Shown here piece after piece: positions 1 to 7,536 of a DNA stretch of 11,307 bases. A model generated the notes under the pieces. That model searched no databases, was not told the origin of the DNA, and saw only the letters and a list, made by a program, of their open reading frames with translations. The stretch's first letter is position 1, and every line of letters begins with the position of its first letter. This DNA is from Chlamydiae bacterium RIFCSPHIGHO2_12_FULL_27_8 (GTDB lineage Bacteria; Chlamydiota; Chlamydiia; Chlamydiales; SM23-39). Both the position numbers and the translations under genes were made by a program. The stretch covers positions 1-11,307 of the forward strand of contig MGLU01000096.1 of NCBI GenBank assembly GCA_001796155.1. The letters run 5' to 3'.

Positions 1-507
1 ATTTTAACCGGAGATTTTTTATTAACATATTCTTTTGAAGTTTTATCGGATATAAAAGATCTTTCAGATTTAAAAAAAATTGAGTTAATTAAAATCCTGT
101 CTAGATCTATAGGTGCTGAAGGAATGTTAGCAGGTCAGGTTGTAGATATTTTATCTGAAAATAAAAAAACAGATGAAAAAAAGCTTTTATTTATGCATGA
201 AAATAAAACTGCTAAGTTATTTATGGCTTCTTTTGAATTTGGAGCAGTGTTGTCAGATGCAGACATTAATACTAGAAAAATTTTAAAAGAAACAGGTTTA
301 AATTTTGGATTATACTTTCAATTTATGGATGATATAAATGATGAAAAAATTTCTTCTTCAGACATATCAAAAAATAAATCTACAGTTTTAACTGTTTACG
401 GATCTGAAAAAGCAAACATAATGGCTAAAAATTATTTAAAAAGGGCAAATTATCTTTTAGATACTTTAAAAAAAGATTTTTCTAAGCTTAAAAAGCTTTT
501 TATATAA
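1..507 (+). CDS. Polyprenyl (farnesyl/geranylgeranyl-type) diphosphate synthase, 5'-truncated
   Basis: This is the C-terminal 168 residues of an all-trans isoprenyl diphosphate synthase, which condenses IPP with an allylic diphosphate in the cytoplasm to make quinone, carotenoid or carrier-lipid precursors. The frame is open from the first base, so the Met at 124 is internal. It reads through the family's GM..GQ..D motif (residues 41-49), a conserved Lys-Thr (69-70), the second Asp-rich metal motif FQFMDDIND (Asp-110, Asp-111, Asp-114) and the downstream K-S-T...G element (near 126). The first DDxxD motif and about 125-130 N-terminal residues lie outside the window, judging from the usual length of about 290-300. 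Product chain length cannot be assigned because the determining residues flank the missing motif. A gap of 46 nt separates it from the next gene. Confidence 0.93.
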   Translation: MLTGDFLLTYSFEVLSDIKDLSDLKKIELIKILSRSIGAEGMLAGQVVDILSENKKTDEKKLLFMHENKTAKLFMASFEFGAVLSDADINTRKILKETGLNFGLYFQFMDDINDEKISSSDISKNKSTVLTVYGSEKANIMAKNYLKRANYLLDTLKKDFSKLKKLFI

Positions 508-553
508 ATAATTACAATTTCTTTTTTTTACAAAAATATTTATTATAAATTTT

Positions 554-1192
554 ATGAAATGGTTTCTAAAAAGAGTTTTTGATATTTTATTTTCTCTATT
601 AGTAATAATTTTTATATCCCCTATTTATGTAATAATTGCAATATCAATTTTATTAACTTCAAAAGGGCCTGTTTTTTATAGTTCAACAAGACTTGGTAAA
701 AATGGTAAAATAATAAAATGTTATAAATTTAGAACTATGCATTTGGATGCGGAATATAGGCTTATTAATATTTTAAATTCAAACATTGCACTAAAAGTTG
801 AATGGGAAAAGTTTCAGAAGCTTAAAAATGATCCCAGAATTACAAAAATAGGTTCTTTTTTAAGAAAAACATCTTTAGATGAGCTGCCTCAATTTTTTAA
901 TGTTTTAAATGGCGATTTATCTGTTGTAGGTCCTAGAGCATTTGTTATGGTAGGACCAAAAGATAAATTTGTTGATGAAATTAAAACCTATTTGGGAAGT
1001 TATACAGAAAAGATTCTATCAGTGAAACCCGGAATTACAGGACTTTGGCAGATTTCAGGCAGATCAAATGTAACAATAGAAGAGAGAATAAAAATCGAAA
1101 GTGAATATATTGATAATTTTTCATTTTTATTTGATTTGAAAATTATTTTAAAAACTATTCCTAAAATGATTTTTCCAAATGGAGCTTTTTAA
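554..1192 (+). CDS. Polyprenyl-phosphate sugar-1-phosphate transferase (bacterial sugar transferase family)
   Basis: This 212-residue enzyme belongs to the monotopic phosphoglycosyltransferases (PF02397; WcaJ/WbaP/PglC-type), which move a sugar-1-phosphate from a UDP-sugar to undecaprenyl phosphate at the inner face of the membrane to start glycan assembly. It has the small PglC-like form, with one N-terminal hydrophobic segment (about 9-35) containing the Ser-Pro pair (22-23) that breaks the re-entrant helix. It then has YKFRTM (57-62), the catalytic Asp-Glu dyad in LDELPQ (109-110), NGDLSVVGPR (119-128) and KPGITGLWQISGRS (158-171). It lacks the extra N-terminal transmembrane domain of WcaJ/WbaP. 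The sugar donor cannot be read from the sequence, although the adjacent GalE suggests a UDP-hexose. No Shine-Dalgarno sequence is visible before the ATG. The stop codon overlaps the galE start by one base. Confidence 0.92.
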   Translation: MKWFLKRVFDILFSLLVIIFISPIYVIIAISILLTSKGPVFYSSTRLGKNGKIIKCYKFRTMHLDAEYRLINILNSNIALKVEWEKFQKLKNDPRITKIGSFLRKTSLDELPQFFNVLNGDLSVVGPRAFVMVGPKDKFVDEIKTYLGSYTEKILSVKPGITGLWQISGRSNVTIEERIKIESEYIDNFSFLFDLKIILKTIPKMIFPNGAF

Positions 1193-2172
1193 TGAAAAAA
1201 GCTGTTTTTGTAACCGGAGGAGCAGGATATATCGGATCCCATAATTGTAAGGAGCTTTTTAAAAATGGGTTTTTGCCTATTACCTTTGATAATTTGTCAG
1301 AAAGTACTAAAGAATCCGTAAAATGGGGACCTTTAATTGAAGGTGATATAAATGACTCAGATAAATTAAATTTTTATCTAAATAAATATAAGCCTATTGC
1401 TTTGATGCATTTTGCAGCAAATGCACTAGTCGGCGAATCTTTTATTGCACCAAATAAATACTATAAAAATAATGTTGCAGGAACAATTAACGTTTTAGAT
1501 GCAATGCTGAACAACAATGTAAAAAATTTAATTTTTTCATCTTCGTGTGCTACATATGGCAATCCTATTTTTACTCCAATTACAGAAAATCATCCTCAAA
1601 ATCCAATTTCAATATATGGTCAAACAAAATTTTTTGTGGAACAGATTTTAAAGGATTATAAAAGAGCATATAATCTCAATTACGCTTCTCTTAGATATTT
1701 TAATGCAGCGGGTGCAGATTTAGATTCTGAAATTGGAGAAAATAGAAAAATAGAAACTCATTTAATACCGCTTGCAATTGAAACAGCATTAAAATTTAAT
1801 GATAAATTAGATGTTTATGGCAAAAATTTTAATACTAAAGATGGAAGTGCAATAAGAGATTATGTTCATGTTTCGGATATAGCTATAGCACATAAAAAAG
1901 CATTAGAGAGTATTTTGGAAAATAATGACTGCATATCATTAAATCTGGGCTCTTCTAAAGGTTTTTCTGTTTTAGAAGTTTTAAAAGAAATTGAAAATGA
2001 ATTAAATACTAAAATAAATATAAACTTTACTGATAAAAGAGAAGGAGATCCCCCTATTCTTTTTGCAGATTGCATGCTTGCAAAAAAAGTTCTTGACTGG
2101 GAACCAAAATTATCAGATCTTAAAACTATTATAAAATCTGCAGTAAGATGGCACAAAATAAAAAAAAGATAG
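1192..2172 (+). CDS. galE: UDP-glucose 4-epimerase
   Basis: This 326-residue extended short-chain dehydrogenase/reductase interconverts UDP-glucose and UDP-galactose (or their N-acetyl forms) using tightly bound NAD. The Rossmann signature TGGAGYIGSH is at residues 8-17. By alignment with the E. coli enzyme, the catalytic Ser is Ser-118 in FSSSCATYG and the Tyr/Lys pair is Tyr-142 and Lys-146 in YGQTK. RYFNAAGAD (168-176), IRDYVHV (221-227) and REGDPP (283-288) are further family signatures. Length is normal for GalE. A GGAG seven bases before the ATG supports this start, and the gene is coupled to the preceding transferase by a TAATG overlap. It probably supplies UDP-sugars for the same glycan. 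The FSSSCATYG form fits a GalE subgroup I associate with Alphaproteobacteria and some host-associated bacteria, but I cannot test this here. Confidence 0.95.
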   Translation: MKKAVFVTGGAGYIGSHNCKELFKNGFLPITFDNLSESTKESVKWGPLIEGDINDSDKLNFYLNKYKPIALMHFAANALVGESFIAPNKYYKNNVAGTINVLDAMLNNNVKNLIFSSSCATYGNPIFTPITENHPQNPISIYGQTKFFVEQILKDYKRAYNLNYASLRYFNAAGADLDSEIGENRKIETHLIPLAIETALKFNDKLDVYGKNFNTKDGSAIRDYVHVSDIAIAHKKALESILENNDCISLNLGSSKGFSVLEVLKEIENELNTKININFTDKREGDPPILFADCMLAKKVLDWEPKLSDLKTIIKSAVRWHKIKKR

Positions 2173-2711
2173 ATTTTGATATTTTATATTCTTATTTCAT
2201 GTCTATATTTTCTTTTTTATATCTTTTTTTTTTAATCAATATAAAAATTTTATATTTTGTTCCTCTGATAGTTTCCCTGTTTTATAAAAAAAATATAAAA
2301 TTTCTTCTTTTTTTATCTTTGGGCATAGGTTTTCTTCAAGATAGTTTTTCTTCTATAACCTTTGTTTTTGCATTTTCTTATATTTTTACTACCCTATCGC
2401 TTTATTTTTTGAAAAGGATTTTAAAAGAAAATATTTTGAATTTAACTATTTTTACATATATCTATTCAGTTGTTTTTTCAATTTTGAATCCTCTTTTTTA
2501 TTCAGTTTTTGAAACACCTATAAAAATAACTTTAAAATGGATTTTTTCAGATATTTTTATAATGCCGATAATTGATGCATTTTATTCTTTAGTGTTTTTT
2601 TATTTGTCGGTTGTGTTATTTAGTCAAATAAGAAGATTAAATATTAGAAAACTATGGATTATTTACAAAAAAATAATTTTTCAAAAATTACCGTTTCTGC
2701 GATTAAAATAG
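2148..2711 (+). CDS. Small multi-pass membrane protein, possibly MreD-like
   Basis: This 187-residue protein is extremely hydrophobic and rich in Phe, Ile and Leu. I see about five or six membrane segments (roughly 13-31, 35-48, 52-66, 71-90, 99-118 and 133-161), followed by a basic C-terminal tail (163-187). The size, the segment spacing and a GIGFLQDSFSS element (59-69), which resembles the GLLQDL region of MreD, suggest the rod-shape protein MreD. The similarity is weak and neither mreC nor a PBP2 gene is adjacent. The start at 2148 overlaps galE by 25 nt. A second ATG at 2199 (Met-18) would remove that overlap but would cut into the first hydrophobic segment, and neither has a ribosome-binding site. 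The 3' end overlaps the next gene by 58 nt. It could equally be a lineage-specific membrane protein. Confidence 0.6.
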   Translation: MAQNKKKIDFDILYSYFMSIFSFLYLFFLINIKILYFVPLIVSLFYKKNIKFLLFLSLGIGFLQDSFSSITFVFAFSYIFTTLSLYFLKRILKENILNLTIFTYIYSVVFSILNPLFYSVFETPIKITLKWIFSDIFIMPIIDAFYSLVFFYLSVVLFSQIRRLNIRKLWIIYKKIIFQKLPFLRLK

Positions 2712-3454
2712 CTTATAGTGCAGGAAGTATTTTAAAAGACGGTTTTTTAAAAAATCATAAAATAATGAAGAAAGAAGGTAATCAAAATTATGCAACTGAA
2801 TATGATTTAAAATCCGAATCTTTCATTATAAAAAATATAAAGAAAAATTTTAAAAACCATTCAATCCTCTCAGAAGAGCAAGGTTTTGAAAAAAAAGATT
2901 CGGAATATGAATGGGTTATAGACCCTTTAGATGGAACTCAGAATTTTTTTCATAAGATTCCAATGTTTTCAATTTCTATAGGAGTAAAAAAAAATTTAGA
3001 TATTTTGAGTGGTGTCGTTTATAACCCAATTCTAGATGAGATGTTTTATGCAGAAAAAAATAAAGGTTCCTTTTTAAATGGTAAAATAATTTATGTGAGC
3101 AAAATTAAGAGAGTTATAGATTCTTTTTTAGCAACAGGTTTCCCATATGATCTAGTAGATAATCCTCAAAACTGTCAAAAAATGATATCAAATGTATTGA
3201 AAATGGGAGTTCCCGTTAGAAGGATTGGATCGGCTGCTATTGATTTAGCATATGTAGCTGCAGGAAGGTTTGATGGTTTTTTTGAAGTAAATTTAAAACC
3301 ATGGGACATTTTAGCGGGTAAACTTCTGGTTGAAGAGGCAAAAGGTTCTTTTAGTGCAATAAATGGCAGAATGACTATAATTGAGGAAGAAAATATGGTA
3401 CTAGCTACTAACGGTAAAATTCATAAAGAATTAATAAAAGTAATAAATAGATGA
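2654..3454 (+). CDS. Inositol-1-monophosphatase family phosphatase (SuhB-like)
   Basis: This 266-residue Mg2+- or Li+-sensitive type phosphatase has all the metal-site signatures of the inositol monophosphatase family: LSEEQG (Glu-74/Glu-75), the IDPLDGTQNF box (89-98, with Asp-90 and Asp-93 as ligands) and KPWDILAG (Asp-218). GFPYD (162-166) and RRIGSAAIDLAYVAAGR (189-205) are also typical. The substrate may be myo-inositol-1-phosphate, another sugar phosphate or nucleotide, since family members are promiscuous. E. coli SuhB also acts in rRNA antitermination, but nothing here shows that role. The start lies 58 nt inside the upstream gene. It is the only Met that gives the normal N-terminal helix, because the next Met (residue 38) would delete it. 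The stop overlaps folD by 4 nt (ATGA). Confidence 0.92.
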   Translation: MDYLQKNNFSKITVSAIKIAYSAGSILKDGFLKNHKIMKKEGNQNYATEYDLKSESFIIKNIKKNFKNHSILSEEQGFEKKDSEYEWVIDPLDGTQNFFHKIPMFSISIGVKKNLDILSGVVYNPILDEMFYAEKNKGSFLNGKIIYVSKIKRVIDSFLATGFPYDLVDNPQNCQKMISNVLKMGVPVRRIGSAAIDLAYVAAGRFDGFFEVNLKPWDILAGKLLVEEAKGSFSAINGRMTIIEEENMVLATNGKIHKELIKVINR

Positions 3455-4314
3455 TTATCGATGGAAAGAAAATCGCAAATCAAATTGCAATAGATCTTAA
3501 AGAAAAAATTTTAAATATAAAAGGAAGGAAACCTACTTTAATGGTCATATTAGTAGGCAATAACCCATCTTCCTTAACTTATATTAAAATGAAAAGAAAG
3601 GCCTGTGAGAATATAGGTTTTGAATTTATTTTAGAACATTTAGACGAAACTATTACAGAAGAGATTCTTCTAAAAACCATTGAAAAGGCAAATTTAAATA
3701 AAAATATTGATGCACTCTTAGTTCAAATGCCACTGCCTGAACATATTAATGATAAAAAAATATTTGAAAAAATATCACCTTACAAGGATGTTGATGGTTT
3801 TAATCCTGAAAATATTGGAAAGGTTTTGCTCGGTGAAGATGATACATTTTTTTCATGCACCCCTCTGGGTATAAAAGTACTTCTTGAAAAAATGAATATA
3901 GATATTCAAGGGAAACATGTTGTTATCGTAGGTAGATCAAATATTGTGGGAAAACCTTTAGCTGCGATGCTGATGCAGAAAAAAAAAGGCTGTGATGCTA
4001 CGGTAACAGTTGCTAACAGCAGAACTCAAAATTTAAAAGAGATAACAAAATCTGCAGATATAATTATTGCAGCAATTGGAAAACCTAAATTTATAACAAA
4101 AGATATGGTTTCAAAAAAAGCGGTAATTATTGATGTTGGAATTAATCATATAATTGAAAATGGTAAAAAAACAATAGTTGGTGATACTGATTTTAGAAAT
4201 CTTTACAACTATGTTAAATATATTACCCCTGTGCCAAAAGGTGTTGGCCCGATGACTATAGCAATGCTTCTAAATAATGTTTATAAGGCTTATTTGATAA
4301 ATGAAAAAAGATAA
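3451..4314 (+). CDS. folD: Bifunctional methylenetetrahydrofolate dehydrogenase/cyclohydrolase
   Basis: This 287-residue cytoplasmic enzyme converts 5,10-methylene-THF to 5,10-methenyl-THF and then to 10-formyl-THF, feeding purine and initiator-tRNA formylation. The catalytic YxxxK pair is Tyr-44/Lys-48 in YIKMK. LLVQMPLPEH (89-98), KDVDGF (112-117), the nucleotide-binding GRSNIVGKP (161-169), GDTDF (244-248) and the C-terminal PVPKGVGPMT (260-269) follow in the usual order. The last motif normally reads PVPGGVGPMT, so Lys-263 is a minor substitution outside the catalytic pair. Length is typical. The ATG is formed within the ATGA junction with the upstream phosphatase. The gene overlaps the RNase gene by 14 nt, so translation of all three is probably coupled. 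No Shine-Dalgarno sequence is visible. Confidence 0.96.
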   Translation: MIIDGKKIANQIAIDLKEKILNIKGRKPTLMVILVGNNPSSLTYIKMKRKACENIGFEFILEHLDETITEEILLKTIEKANLNKNIDALLVQMPLPEHINDKKIFEKISPYKDVDGFNPENIGKVLLGEDDTFFSCTPLGIKVLLEKMNIDIQGKHVVIVGRSNIVGKPLAAMLMQKKKGCDATVTVANSRTQNLKEITKSADIIIAAIGKPKFITKDMVSKKAVIIDVGINHIIENGKKTIVGDTDFRNLYNYVKYITPVPKGVGPMTIAMLLNNVYKAYLINEKR

Positions 4315-6175
4315 ATTTAAAGGTATATTACATAAAAATCCAAAAGGTTTTGGATTTGTTTCTCTTCTTGATAAAAAAACTAAAGATGTTTTTATATCTA
4401 AAAACGATTTAAAAGATGCAATCGATGAAGATATTGTTGAAATTGAAATAATTTCTCATTCAGCAAAAGGACCTGAGGGAAAGATTGTAAAAGTCATAAA
4501 AAGACAAAGAAACCATTTTGTCGGTGTAGTAATCTCGAAAACTCAAGAGAATTATGTATTATACATACCTTCTTTAGGTAAAGATAAAAATGTAGTCTTG
4601 GATGCTAAACATAAACTTAAAATCGGAGACAAAATCAAGGTTTCTATCAAAAGTTTTAAAGATAAAAATAATAACGTTACAGCTATTTTTGAAATGTTTT
4701 TAGCTCATATATCAGATCCTTCAAAAGATACTTTTATTGCAATTGAAGAATACAATATTAGAGATGCTTTCTCAAAAGAAGTGATTGATGAAGCAAAATT
4801 ATTAAAAATTGAAGATAAAGATCTCTTAAACAGAGAAGACTTTACAAAAGAAAATATTGTAACAATCGATCCTGATACTGCTAAAGATTATGATGATGCA
4901 ATATCAATTTCTGAGGAAAAGAATAAAATTAAATTAGGTGTACATATTGCGGATGTAGCATATTTTGTTAAGCCGGATTCCAATCTAGATATAGAAGCCG
5001 AAAAAAGAGGGAATTCAACATACTTTCCAAATAGGTCTGTTCCTATGCTTCCTAAGGAACTTTCTTCTGATTTATGTTCTTTAAAAGAAGATGAAATAAG
5101 ACTTACCCAGTCAGTTTTAATGGAATTTGATTTAGGAGGGACTCTTTTAGATTATAAAATTGTAAGATCTTATATTAAATCTAAAAAGAGATTTACATAT
5201 AAACAAGCTTTAAAAATTTTAAATTCTGAAGAAGAACATGAATATAAAAAAGAACTTCTTTTAATGAAAAAACTATGCAAACTTTTGAAAAAAAAGAGGT
5301 TTGAAAGAGGAAGTATTGATTTTGCAATAGATGAAGCAAAAGTTATAGTAGATAAAAATGAAAATCCCCTCTCTATAGAAATCATTCAATATGACATAAC
5401 GCATCAAATGATCGAAGAATTCATGCTCAAAGCAAATGAAACTGTTGCAACACATCTATCAAAAACAAATAAAACATTAATTTACAGGATTCATGAAGAG
5501 CCTAATATAGAAAATTTCCAAGATTTTTATGATTTGGCTGTATCACTAGGATTTCATCTTCCATTAAATCCTACCAATTTAGATATACAGAAACTTTTTA
5601 TTGAAGCAAAAGACACTCAATATCTTCAAAGACTTTCTATAAATTTTATAAGGAATTTACGTCTTGCTATCTATTCAAAAGACAATATAGGTCATTTTGG
5701 TTTGGCATTAGAATATTATACTCACTTTACATCTCCAATAAGAAGATATTCGGATTTAATTATACAAAGACTTCTTTTTAATGAGAAAATTACAAAGAAT
5801 TTTGAAGATATAGCAAAAAACTGTTCTGAAAAAGAAAGAAATTCATTTAAAGCTGAAAGTTCAGTAAATATTTTGAAAAAGTTCAGGCTATTGAAAAGTA
5901 TTTTGAAAAAAGATCCTAAACAAACATTTATAGCAACAGTGACAAGAGTTAGGCCATTTGCTATAGTTTTTGAACTCGATGATTATTATTTAGAAGGATA
6001 TTTACATATTTCAAAAATTCAAAATGATTTTTATGAATATAATGAAGAAGATTTAAAATTTATTGGTCAAAGATTTAAAAACGAACTTTCATTTGGCACT
6101 AAAATCAAAGTAAAAGTATTGGATATTGATCTGTTATTCATGCAGATAGATTTCAAATTTATTAAAATTTTATGA
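4301..6175 (+). CDS. rnr: Exoribonuclease of the RNase R/RNase II family (compact form)
   Basis: This 624-residue 3'-5' hydrolytic exoribonuclease degrades structured and unstructured RNA. Two N-terminal OB/cold-shock modules (about 1-70 and 71-135) include the FGFV element. The RNB catalytic domain carries TIDPDTAKDYDDAIS (188-202), with the four metal-binding aspartates at 190, 196, 198 and 199. NSTYFPNRSVPMLP (238-251), YRIHEEPN (395-402) and HFTSPIRRYSD (475-485, including the conserved catalytic-site arginines) follow. An S1 domain starts near 541 and reaches the C-terminus. At 624 residues it is much shorter than E. coli RNase R (813) and lacks the helix-turn-helix region and Lys-rich tail. 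Its size is nearer RNase II, but the motifs favour RNase R. It starts 14 nt inside folD and ends in an ATGA overlap with the glycosylase gene. Confidence 0.93.
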   Translation: MKKDKFKGILHKNPKGFGFVSLLDKKTKDVFISKNDLKDAIDEDIVEIEIISHSAKGPEGKIVKVIKRQRNHFVGVVISKTQENYVLYIPSLGKDKNVVLDAKHKLKIGDKIKVSIKSFKDKNNNVTAIFEMFLAHISDPSKDTFIAIEEYNIRDAFSKEVIDEAKLLKIEDKDLLNREDFTKENIVTIDPDTAKDYDDAISISEEKNKIKLGVHIADVAYFVKPDSNLDIEAEKRGNSTYFPNRSVPMLPKELSSDLCSLKEDEIRLTQSVLMEFDLGGTLLDYKIVRSYIKSKKRFTYKQALKILNSEEEHEYKKELLLMKKLCKLLKKKRFERGSIDFAIDEAKVIVDKNENPLSIEIIQYDITHQMIEEFMLKANETVATHLSKTNKTLIYRIHEEPNIENFQDFYDLAVSLGFHLPLNPTNLDIQKLFIEAKDTQYLQRLSINFIRNLRLAIYSKDNIGHFGLALEYYTHFTSPIRRYSDLIIQRLLFNEKITKNFEDIAKNCSEKERNSFKAESSVNILKKFRLLKSILKKDPKQTFIATVTRVRPFAIVFELDDYYLEGYLHISKIQNDFYEYNEEDLKFIGQRFKNELSFGTKIKVKVLDIDLLFMQIDFKFIKIL

Positions 6176-6756
6176 AAAAGCTGCCGTTAGAGTTTTATTT
6201 ATCGGATAATGTTTTAGAAATTGCAAAAAAACTTCTTGGAAAAATTTTATATACTAATATAAATGGCGTAATAACTTCCGGACAAATAGTTGAAACAGAA
6301 GCATATATGGGTATTTTGGATAAAGCTTCTCATGCATATAATAACAGAAGAACCAAACGAACCGAAGTCATGTTCTCAAAAGGTGGATTATCTTATGTTT
6401 ACATTTGCTACGGAATGCATTTTTTATTAAATGTCGTTACAAACATTGAAAATATTCCTGATGCGGTTTTGATAAGAGCATTAAAGCCTTTACAAAGTAT
6501 AAAAATAATGAAGAAAAGATCTAATAAAAATGAAAATTTCTGTTCCGGTCCTGCTCTGCTTTCAAAATCTATGGGAATTGATAAAAGCTTTAATAATGTT
6601 TCATTTTTGTCACAAAGGATATGGATAGAAGACAATAAGGATGTAGATTTAAAAGATATAGAAGCTTCTCCAAGAGTAGGAATAGATTATGCAGAAGAAT
6701 TTAGATTAAAACCCTGGAGATTTTCTATTAAGCCCGAAAAGATCAAAACTATTTAA
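6172..6756 (+). CDS. AAG/Mpg-type 3-methyladenine DNA glycosylase
   Basis: This 194-residue monofunctional glycosylase excises alkylated and deaminated purines (3-methyladenine, hypoxanthine, ethenoadenine) to start base-excision repair. It matches the alkyladenine DNA glycosylase fold (PF02245), not the TagA or AlkA families. IVETEAYMG (39-47) gives the catalytic Glu-43 and the pocket residue Tyr-45, and His-54 is the second pocket residue, equivalent to human Glu-125, Tyr-127 and His-136. YVYICYGMH (75-83) supplies Tyr-80, which by alignment is the DNA-intercalating tyrosine. SGPALL (125-130), SPRVGI (166-171) and PWRF (181-184) complete the family pattern. Length is normal for bacterial members. 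It is the last gene of the overlapping run and shares ATGA with the exonuclease gene. No terminator is evident directly after it. Confidence 0.94.
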   Translation: MKKLPLEFYLSDNVLEIAKKLLGKILYTNINGVITSGQIVETEAYMGILDKASHAYNNRRTKRTEVMFSKGGLSYVYICYGMHFLLNVVTNIENIPDAVLIRALKPLQSIKIMKKRSNKNENFCSGPALLSKSMGIDKSFNNVSFLSQRIWIEDNKDVDLKDIEASPRVGIDYAEEFRLKPWRFSIKPEKIKTI

Positions 6757-6885
6757 TATATAAGCATTTGCAGCTGTTTTATCACTGACGGCGTAATAAC
6801 CCTAGCTTTAGCAATAGCGAGCTGTTAACATATTCATTTCTTGATTAATAATTGAAACTATTTTAACTTGTGTTTTGGAGAAAAA
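6757..6885. other. Intergenic spacer with locally raised G+C
   Basis: This is 129 nt between the glycosylase gene and the first DUF502 gene. The part at about 6761-6827 is close to 43% G+C by hand count, clearly above the other spacers. It contains a repeated AGCTGTT (near 6772 and 6820) but no hairpin with a T-tract that I can defend as a terminator. The distal part (6828-6870) is AT-rich and holds a weak promoter candidate, and a GGAG lies just before the next start. The minus strand has a short open stretch of 23 codons that ends at a stop near 6755, with no start codon, so I do not call a gene. Confidence 0.5.
6825..6852 (+). promoter_or_regulatory. Possible sigma70-type promoter for the DUF502-holC operon
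   Basis: TTAACA (6825-6830) and AATAAT (6847-6852) each match the -35 and -10 consensus at five of six positions, with a 16 nt spacer. The -10 lacks its first T, which is normally important, and AT-rich DNA produces such matches by chance. It is nevertheless the only reasonable candidate between the glycosylase gene and the DUF502 genes. Initiation would fall near 6859, giving a leader of about 27 nt. Confidence 0.3.
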
Positions 6886-7536
6886 ATGAAAAAATATTTT
6901 ATTACAGGCTTAGTAATTTTATTGCCGTTAACTCTTACAGTACTAATAGTATTTTTTGTATTGAATTTTTTAACAAAACCTTTTATGGGAATAATTACAA
7001 AAATATTCAGTACAATAAATCTTGGAAAATTTCATACTCAAATTTTTTCTCATGAACAGATAGTAAAATTTGCCAGTCAGATAATTATTGTTATTGGAAT
7101 TGTTATTCTTACTATCATTTTAGGTGTTTTAGCTAGATGGTTCATATTTAAATGGCTTATAAAAACAAGCGACAGAATTTTACATAAAATACCTTTAATT
7201 AATAAAGTTTATAAAACTACTCAAGACATAGTAAAAACAATTTTTGTTACAGACAAAAACTCTTTCAAACAAGTTGTAATGGTTCCTTTTCCTCATAAAG
7301 GTATTTACTGTATAGGGCTTGTAAGCAGAGGAGCTCCGTCTACTTGCAGTAAATCTGCAAATGAGGAGTTAATTTCTGTTTTTGTTCCAACTACTCCAAA
7401 TCCAACTACCGGATTTTTGCTTTTGTATAAAAAAGAAGATCTGGTTTACACAGATATGCATACCGAAGATGCAGTGAAATACATTGTTTCCTGCGGGGTT
7501 ATTATCCCGGAAACAAAAGAAGAAAACAAGAAATGA
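6886..7536 (+). CDS. DUF502 family membrane protein, copy 1
   Basis: This 216-residue inner-membrane protein of unknown function belongs to the DUF502 family (PF04367). An N-terminal hydrophobic helix (about 5-29) follows MKKYF. A second membrane helix (about 64-83) runs into LARWF (82-86) and then KIPLINKVYKT (101-111). A soluble C-terminal domain carries VFVPTTPNPTTGFLL (165-179) and EDAVKYIVSCG (194-204). These are the family's conserved blocks and the length is typical. I chose ATG 6886 because GGAG lies five bases upstream and MKKYF is the usual family start. An in-frame TTG at 6868 would place the GGAG inside the gene. It overlaps a second copy by 4 nt. Roles proposed for the family are only envelope-related and are not shown here. 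Confidence 0.9.
   Translation: MKKYFITGLVILLPLTLTVLIVFFVLNFLTKPFMGIITKIFSTINLGKFHTQIFSHEQIVKFASQIIIVIGIVILTIILGVLARWFIFKWLIKTSDRILHKIPLINKVYKTTQDIVKTIFVTDKNSFKQVVMVPFPHKGIYCIGLVSRGAPSTCSKSANEELISVFVPTTPNPTTGFLLLYKKEDLVYTDMHTEDAVKYIVSCGVIIPETKEENKK

Noticed and set aside
484..501. AAGCTT-AAA-AAGCTT-TTT at the end of the synthase gene as a terminator.
   Set aside because: The stem is only six mostly AT base pairs and overlaps the last codons. The later T-run (522-529) is not adjacent to it, so termination here is not supported.
124..507. A 127-residue gene starting at the ATG at 124.
   Set aside because: The frame is open from base 1 and reads conserved synthase sequence before this Met, which lies inside the GM..GQ motif. 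The gene is truncated by the window edge.
1866..2156. A minus-strand open frame of 96 codons within galE.
   Set aside because: It is a shadow of galE. The plus-strand frame has all conserved motifs through this stretch, and the antisense frame has no recognisable domain or start signals.
3961..4020. A possible frameshift near the A-rich run in folD around 3978-3987.
   Set aside because: The reading frame continues through conserved FolD sequence on both sides, so the poly-A run is intact coding sequence.
6868..6885. An upstream TTG start for DUF502 copy 1.
   Set aside because: It would put the GGAG ribosome-binding site inside the gene and add six residues atypical of the family; ATG 6886 is better placed.
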